The notes beneath the pieces were generated by a model. It made no database searches. It had not been told where the DNA came from and saw only the letters and a list, made by a program, of their open reading frames with translations. A stretch of DNA of 64,000 nt. Origin: Ideonella sp. (GTDB lineage: Bacteria > Pseudomonadota > Gammaproteobacteria > Burkholderiales > Burkholderiaceae_C). Location: NCBI GenBank assembly GCA_016721465.1, contig JADKIA010000004.1, positions 744,001 through 808,000 of the forward strand. Reading direction: 5' to 3'. This document shows, in pieces, positions 59,901-64,000 of the stretch (position 1 is the first letter of the stretch; each line of letters starts with the position of its first letter). Both the position numbers and the translations under genes were made by a program.

Positions 59901-60958
59901 AAGCCCGTCAACCCCGCCTTGGGCCTGGAGCCACGCCCGGTCGCACCTTCGTCGCGAATCTCGCCACCCGCGCCGGTGGAGGCCCCCGGAAACGGGGAGA
60001 TCGCCGTGGGGTGGTTGTGCGTCTCCACCTTCATCAGCACATGCACCAACTCATTGCGCGGCCCATAGAGTGGCGCGTTGGTGAAGCCCTGCGGCAGCCA
60101 GCGCTCGGTCATGCCCCCTTCCATCACCGCGGCGTTGTCGCTGTAGGCCACGATGCTGTGCTGGGGCTGCAGCTTCTCGGTGTTGCGGATCATGCCGAAC
60201 ATGCTCAGCGGCTGGCGTTCACCGTCGATGCTGAAGTCGGCATTGAAGATCTTGTGCCGGCAATGCTCGCTGTTGGCCTGGGCGAACATCATCAGCTCCA
60301 CATCGCTGGGATTGCGCCGCAGCTTGCGGAAGTTGTCGACCAGGTAGTCGATCTCTTCGTCGGACAGGGCCAGGCCGAATTCGGTGTTGGCCCGTGCCAG
60401 CGCCACCCTGCCACTGTTTGGTCCGCTGCCCAGCACGTCCACATGGGCCAGCGGTGTGGCGGTCTGCTCGTCGAACAGATGCCGTGCGGCATCGCGCTCG
60501 AAAGCCACGTGCTCGGTCATGCGGTCGTGCAGCAAGGCAGCACAGGCGGCCCGTTCGTCGGCGGTGAGCGGTTTGCCCGCACCGCCCAGCAGCCCGGGCT
60601 TGAGCAGCACTCGGAATTCGGTGACGCGCTCGATGCGGTGCACGGCCGCACCCAAGCCGCAGTTGTGGGCGATGTCGGTGGCCTTGCTGGCCCAGGGCGA
60701 CACGGTGCCCAGCCGCGGCATCACCACGATCAGCGTGCCCTCGCCGCCGCCGGCATAGGCCTCCCCGTAGTGCAGCAGGCCCTGCAGCTTGTCGCGATCC
60801 ACCGCGCCATCGGTCCACACCCAGTGCACATGCCGCGCCACCAGCCCGGTGATGCGCGCCTGCACGGCCTGCAAGCGCGGCAGCACGGCCTTGGCGCGGA
60901 ACTCGGACAGGGCATTGCCGCCCTCGAAATGCATCAGTTGTTTGGCGGCGGGCGACAT
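56959..60958 (-). pseudogene. purL: Phosphoribosylformylglycinamidine synthase PurL, interrupted by a one-base frameshift
   Basis: PurL makes FGAM from FGAR, glutamine and ATP in purine synthesis. The large single-chain form is seen: FGAR-AT linker and ATPase modules from MSPAAKQLMHFEGGNALSEF, with HNHPTAISPFPGASTGAGGEIRDEG-type metal site (ETHNHPTAISPFPGA), then the glutamine amidotransferase domain. That domain has the nucleophile in GVCNGCQMM and HGEG. Near 57,730-57,732 one extra T (minus strand, TTT for TT) shifts the frame between VAAPFI and GGARPRLAILREQGVNS. Repaired length is about 1,332 aa, normal for PurL. The gene is probably needed for growth without purines, so a sequencing error is likely. 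Confidence 0.9.
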
Positions 60959-61006
60959 GGCGTGGGGGTGATGCCAGGGGAAACCCGGCATTCTAGGTTG
61001 CGGTGG

Positions 61007-61012
61007 GATAAT
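61007..61012 (+). promoter_or_regulatory. -10-like hexamer of map
   Basis: GATAAT lies 7 nt before the map ATG at 61020 with no Shine-Dalgarno between them. The map transcript would be leaderless. It lies in the 61-bp gap between divergent purL and map. Confidence 0.45.
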
Positions 61013-61019
61013 TTGGCCC

Positions 61020-61826
61020 ATGCCCATCTCCCTCAAGACCGCTGCCGACATCGAAGGCATGCGCATCGCTGGTCGCCTGACCTCCGAAGTGCTGGACATG
61101 CTGGTGCCGCACGTCAAGCCCGGCATCACCACCGAGCAGATCGACAAGCTCTGCCATGACCACATCGTGTACGAACAGCAGGCCATTCCCGCGCCGCTGA
61201 ACTATGCGCCACCGGGCTACAAGCCCTATCCCAAGTCGATCTGCACCTCGATCAACCACCAGGTCTGTCACGGCATTCCGAACGACCGGTCACTGAAGCT
61301 GGGCGACATCGTGAACATCGATGTCACGGTCATCAAGGACGGCTGGCATGGGGACTCCAGCCGCATGTTCATCGTCGGTGAGGGCTCGATCGCCGCCACG
61401 CGCCTGTGCAGCATCACGCACGACGCGATGTGGAAGGGCATTGCCAAGGTCAAACCCGGCGCACGCCTGGGCGACATCGGCCACGCCATCCAGACCTTTG
61501 CCGAGAACCAGGGCTTTTCGGTGGTGCGCGAGTTCTGCGGGCATGGCATCGGTCGCAATTTCCACGAGGACCCGCAGGTGCTGCACTACGGCCGCCCCGG
61601 CACGCTGGACGAGTTGGTGCCCGGCATGATCTTCACCATCGAGCCGATGATCAATGCAGGCCGGCGCGAGATCCGCGAAATGGGCGACGGCTGGACCATC
61701 GTCACCAAGGACCGCTCGCTGTCGGCGCAGTGGGAGCACACCGTGCTGGTCACCGACACCGGCTACGAGGTGCTCACGCTGTCTGCCGGCACGCCGCCGC
61801 CGCCGGCTTTCATCGGCGGCGTTTGA
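61020..61826 (+). CDS. map: Methionine aminopeptidase type I
   Basis: Map removes the initiator Met from nascent proteins. The 268-aa product has the five metal ligands in order: Asp in VNIDVTV, Asp in WHGDSSRMF, His in EFCGHGIGRNFHEDP, Glu in FTIEPMI and Glu in QWEHTVLV. The substrate-pocket His lies in SINHQVCHG. The short C-terminal Pro-rich tail (TPPPPAF) is minor. In Burkholderiales map is commonly followed by glnD, as here. Confidence 0.97.
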   Translation: MPISLKTAADIEGMRIAGRLTSEVLDMLVPHVKPGITTEQIDKLCHDHIVYEQQAIPAPLNYAPPGYKPYPKSICTSINHQVCHGIPNDRSLKLGDIVNIDVTVIKDGWHGDSSRMFIVGEGSIAATRLCSITHDAMWKGIAKVKPGARLGDIGHAIQTFAENQGFSVVREFCGHGIGRNFHEDPQVLHYGRPGTLDELVPGMIFTIEPMINAGRREIREMGDGWTIVTKDRSLSAQWEHTVLVTDTGYEVLTLSAGTPPPPAFIGGV

Positions 61827-61846
61827 GCGGCGACCTGGCAGTGCAC

Positions 61847-64000
61847 ATGGTGGCGGCACGCCCGGCGCAGACGAATCCGCCCACCCTGGCGGACATGCGT
61901 GTGCAATTCCGTGACGGCAAGCGTGCGCTGATCGAGCATTTCCTGCAGTCGCGTGCGTCGGCCACCGCCGCCACGCAGCTGATCAAGGCGCTCACCAGGC
62001 ACGTGGACCAGACGCTTGCAGAGCTTTGGCGCCACGCCGCGATGCCCAGCGCAGCGGCCCTGGTGGCGGTGGGCGGCTACGGCCGCGGCGAACTGTTCCC
62101 GCACAGCGACGTGGACGTGCTGCTGCTGATGCCCGAGGGTTGGGACATCGATCAAGTGCTTGAAGGCAGCGAAGCGCACACGCTGAAGGCCACGGTGGAA
62201 GTATTCATCACCAGCTGCTGGGACATCGGCCTGGAGATCGGCTCGTCGGTGCGCACGGTGGCCGACTGCGTGGCCGAAGCCAGGAGCGACGTGACGGTGC
62301 AGACCGCGATGCTGGAATCGCGCCTGCTCACCGGTGCCAAGCGCCTGTTTGCCAGCTTCGGCCGGGCCACGTCAGCGGTGATGGACCCGCCGGCCTTCCT
62401 GCGCGCCAAGATGCTGGAAATGAGCCAGCGCCACACCAAGTACGAGGACACGCCTTACTCGCTGGAGCCCAACTGCAAGGAAAGCCCCGGTGGCCTGCGC
62501 GATCTGCAACTGGTGATGTGGGTGGCCCGCGCGGCCGGCCTGGGGCGCAGTTGGTCGGAACTGGCCGCCAATGGGCTGATCACCGCCTTCGAGGTCAAGC
62601 AGTTGCAGCGCCAGGAGGGCACCTTGCGCCTGATCCGTGCCCGGCTGCATGCCGTGGCGGGCCGGCGCGAGGATCGCCTGGTGTTCGACCTGCAGACGGC
62701 CGTGGCCGAGAGCATCGGCTACGCGTCGAGCCGCACGCACCGCTCGTCGGAAGTGCTGATGCACCGCTACTACTGGGCGGCCAAGGCGGTGACGCAGCTC
62801 AACCAGATCCTGATGCTCAACATCGAAGAGCGCGTCAACGGCAGCGGCGCCGCGCCGATGCGACCGATCAATGCGCACTTTCTCGACCGCGCCGGCATGC
62901 TCGAAGTGGCGCGCGACGACCTGTACGTGAACTACCCGCATGCGATCCTCGAAACCTTTCTGGTGTTCGAGCAGACGCCAGGCATCCAGGGGTTGTCGGC
63001 GCGCACGCTGCGGGCGCTGTACAACGCCCGCAACATCATGGACGGCAGCTTCCGCCGCGACCCTGCCAATCGCGCGATGTTCATGGAGATCCTGCGCCAG
63101 CCACAAGGCATCACGCACGCGATGCGGCTGCTCAACCAGACCTCGGTGCTGGGTCGCTACCTCTGGGTGTTTCGCCGCATCGTCGGACGCATGCAGCACG
63201 ACCTGTTCCACGTCTACACGGTGGACCAGCACATCCTGATGGTGCTGCGCAACGTGCGCCGCTTCTTCATCCCCGAGCACGCGCACGAATACCCGTTCTG
63301 CTCGCAGCTGGCCAGCCAGTGGGACCACCCCTGGGTGCTGTACGTGGCCGCGCTGTTCCACGACGTGGCCAAGGGCCGCGGCGGTGACCATTCGGCCCTC
63401 GGCGCCGTGGAAGTGCGCCGCTTCTGCCGCGACCATGACGTGGGCCGCGACGATGCCAACCTGATCGAGTTCCTGGTGCGCAACCACCTGACGATGAGCA
63501 CCGTGGCGCAGAAGGAAGACCTGTCCGACGCCGACGTGATCCGCAAGTTCGCCGACAGCGTCGGCACGACGCAACGCCTGACGGCGCTCTACCTGCTGAC
63601 GGTGGCCGACATCCGCGGCACCAGCCCCAAGGTGTGGAACGCGTGGAAAGGCAAGCTGCTCGAGGACCTGTACCGCATCACGCTGCGGGCGCTCGGCGGC
63701 GCCCAGCCCAACCTGGTCGCCGACCTGGAAGCGCGCAAGCAGGAGGCGATTCACATCCTGGCCCTGCATTCGGCCCTGCCCGGTACCGAAGGCCCGTTGT
63801 GGAAAACGCTGGAGCTGAGCTACTTCGCACGCCACGACGCCACCGAGATCGCCTGGCACGCCCGCGCCCTCTGGCGCCACATCGCCACGCAGGTGCCGGT
63901 GGTCAGTGCGCGCCCATCGCCCATCGGCGACGGCCTGCAGGTGCTGGTGTATTCGCCCGACCGGCCCGACCTGTTCGCTCGCATTTGCGGTTACTTCGAT
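61847..64000 (+). CDS. glnD: PII uridylyltransferase/uridylyl-removing enzyme GlnD (truncated by window edge)
   Basis: GlnD senses glutamine and adds or removes UMP on PII, which then controls NtrB and GlnE. 718 codons are visible and the frame is open to the edge. The nucleotidyltransferase motif VAVGGYGRGELFPHSDVDVL lies near residue 75. The HD domain that removes UMP has VAALFHDVAKGRGGDHS. The first ACT domain begins at the edge (LQVLVYSPDRPDLFARICGY). ATG 61847 is used; GTG 61841 and TTG 61823 (overlapping the map stop) are alternatives. It links to glnA-ntrBC at 24-29 kb. Confidence 0.95.
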   Translation, partial: MVAARPAQTNPPTLADMRVQFRDGKRALIEHFLQSRASATAATQLIKALTRHVDQTLAELWRHAAMPSAAALVAVGGYGRGELFPHSDVDVLLLMPEGWDIDQVLEGSEAHTLKATVEVFITSCWDIGLEIGSSVRTVADCVAEARSDVTVQTAMLESRLLTGAKRLFASFGRATSAVMDPPAFLRAKMLEMSQRHTKYEDTPYSLEPNCKESPGGLRDLQLVMWVARAAGLGRSWSELAANGLITAFEVKQLQRQEGTLRLIRARLHAVAGRREDRLVFDLQTAVAESIGYASSRTHRSSEVLMHRYYWAAKAVTQLNQILMLNIEERVNGSGAAPMRPINAHFLDRAGMLEVARDDLYVNYPHAILETFLVFEQTPGIQGLSARTLRALYNARNIMDGSFRRDPANRAMFMEILRQPQGITHAMRLLNQTSVLGRYLWVFRRIVGRMQHDLFHVYTVDQHILMVLRNVRRFFIPEHAHEYPFCSQLASQWDHPWVLYVAALFHDVAKGRGGDHSALGAVEVRRFCRDHDVGRDDANLIEFLVRNHLTMSTVAQKEDLSDADVIRKFADSVGTTQRLTALYLLTVADIRGTSPKVWNAWKGKLLEDLYRITLRALGGAQPNLVADLEARKQEAIHILALHSALPGTEGPLWKTLELSYFARHDATEIAWHARALWRHIATQVPVVSARPSPIGDGLQVLVYSPDRPDLFARICGYFD

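Noticed and set aside
58853..61159. A 768-codon plus-strand open frame opposite purL
   Set aside because: The purL frame on the other strand has unmistakable motifs. This frame is a shadow rich in His, Gly and Ala.

Overview
The window is high-GC bacterial chromosome with dense gene packing, many ATGA/GTGA stop-start overlaps and Burkholderiales-type synteny: queG | tsaE-amiC-mutL-miaA; glnA-ntrB-ntrC; map-glnD beside purL. The best guess is a betaproteobacterium of the Burkholderiales (Comamonadaceae/Rubrivivax-Leptothrix-Ideonella-like). No rRNA, tRNA, IS element, phage gene or CRISPR array was seen.

Layout. 1-9.9 kb: tRNA modification, cell division and repair (queG partial, tsaE, amidase, dedA, mutL, putative Na+/H+ antiporter, Nudix, pseudouridine synthase, Bcr/CflA MFS pump, miaA). 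9.9-15.2 kb: an Att-like export locus (ATPase, flavodiiron-like ODP protein, fused FtsX permease, AttH/CrtC lipocalin-like protein). 15.3-17.7 kb: a degenerate GGDEF membrane protein, diverging from an SPFH/Arc gene pair with a palindromic operator. 17.7-23.9 kb: MsbA-like exporter, thyA-folA, DUF4337, SDR, exonuclease III, an orphan protein. 24-33.7 kb (all minus): nitrogen control (glnA, DUF4124 protein, ntrB, ntrC, with a sigma-54 promoter, an NtrC-like site and a glnA terminator), preceded by cinA-like, EI24, YVTN propeller, secreted creatininase-family and TIGR00266 genes. 34-42.3 kb: GGDEF-EAL protein, upp, rlmB, SDR, DUF1624 acyltransferase, hybrid histidine kinase, small membrane protein. 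42.4-50.9 kb: methyltransferase, dbpA, and a locus with a SUV3-like helicase, a WYL regulator and a divergent orphan gene around two matching inverted repeats, followed by three orphan genes. 50.9-64 kb: thioesterase, thrH, frameshifted RlhA-like U32 gene, PF10118 protein, luciferase-like oxidoreductase, orphan, frameshifted purL, map and partial glnD.

How the genes work together. glnA, ntrBC and glnD (PII uridylyltransferase) form much of the nitrogen-status circuit. thyA and folA are translationally coupled for dTMP synthesis. The most promising less-described systems are the WYL/SUV3-helicase/orphan locus with paired operators, the ODP-containing Att locus with an FNR-like box, and the secreted creatininase plus YVTN propeller pair.

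Two single-base frameshifts interrupt core genes (RlhA-like at about 53,153-53,160; purL at 57,730-57,732). They may be consensus errors. Several genes carry a -10-like hexamer 6-9 nt before the ATG with no Shine-Dalgarno, suggesting frequent leaderless transcripts.
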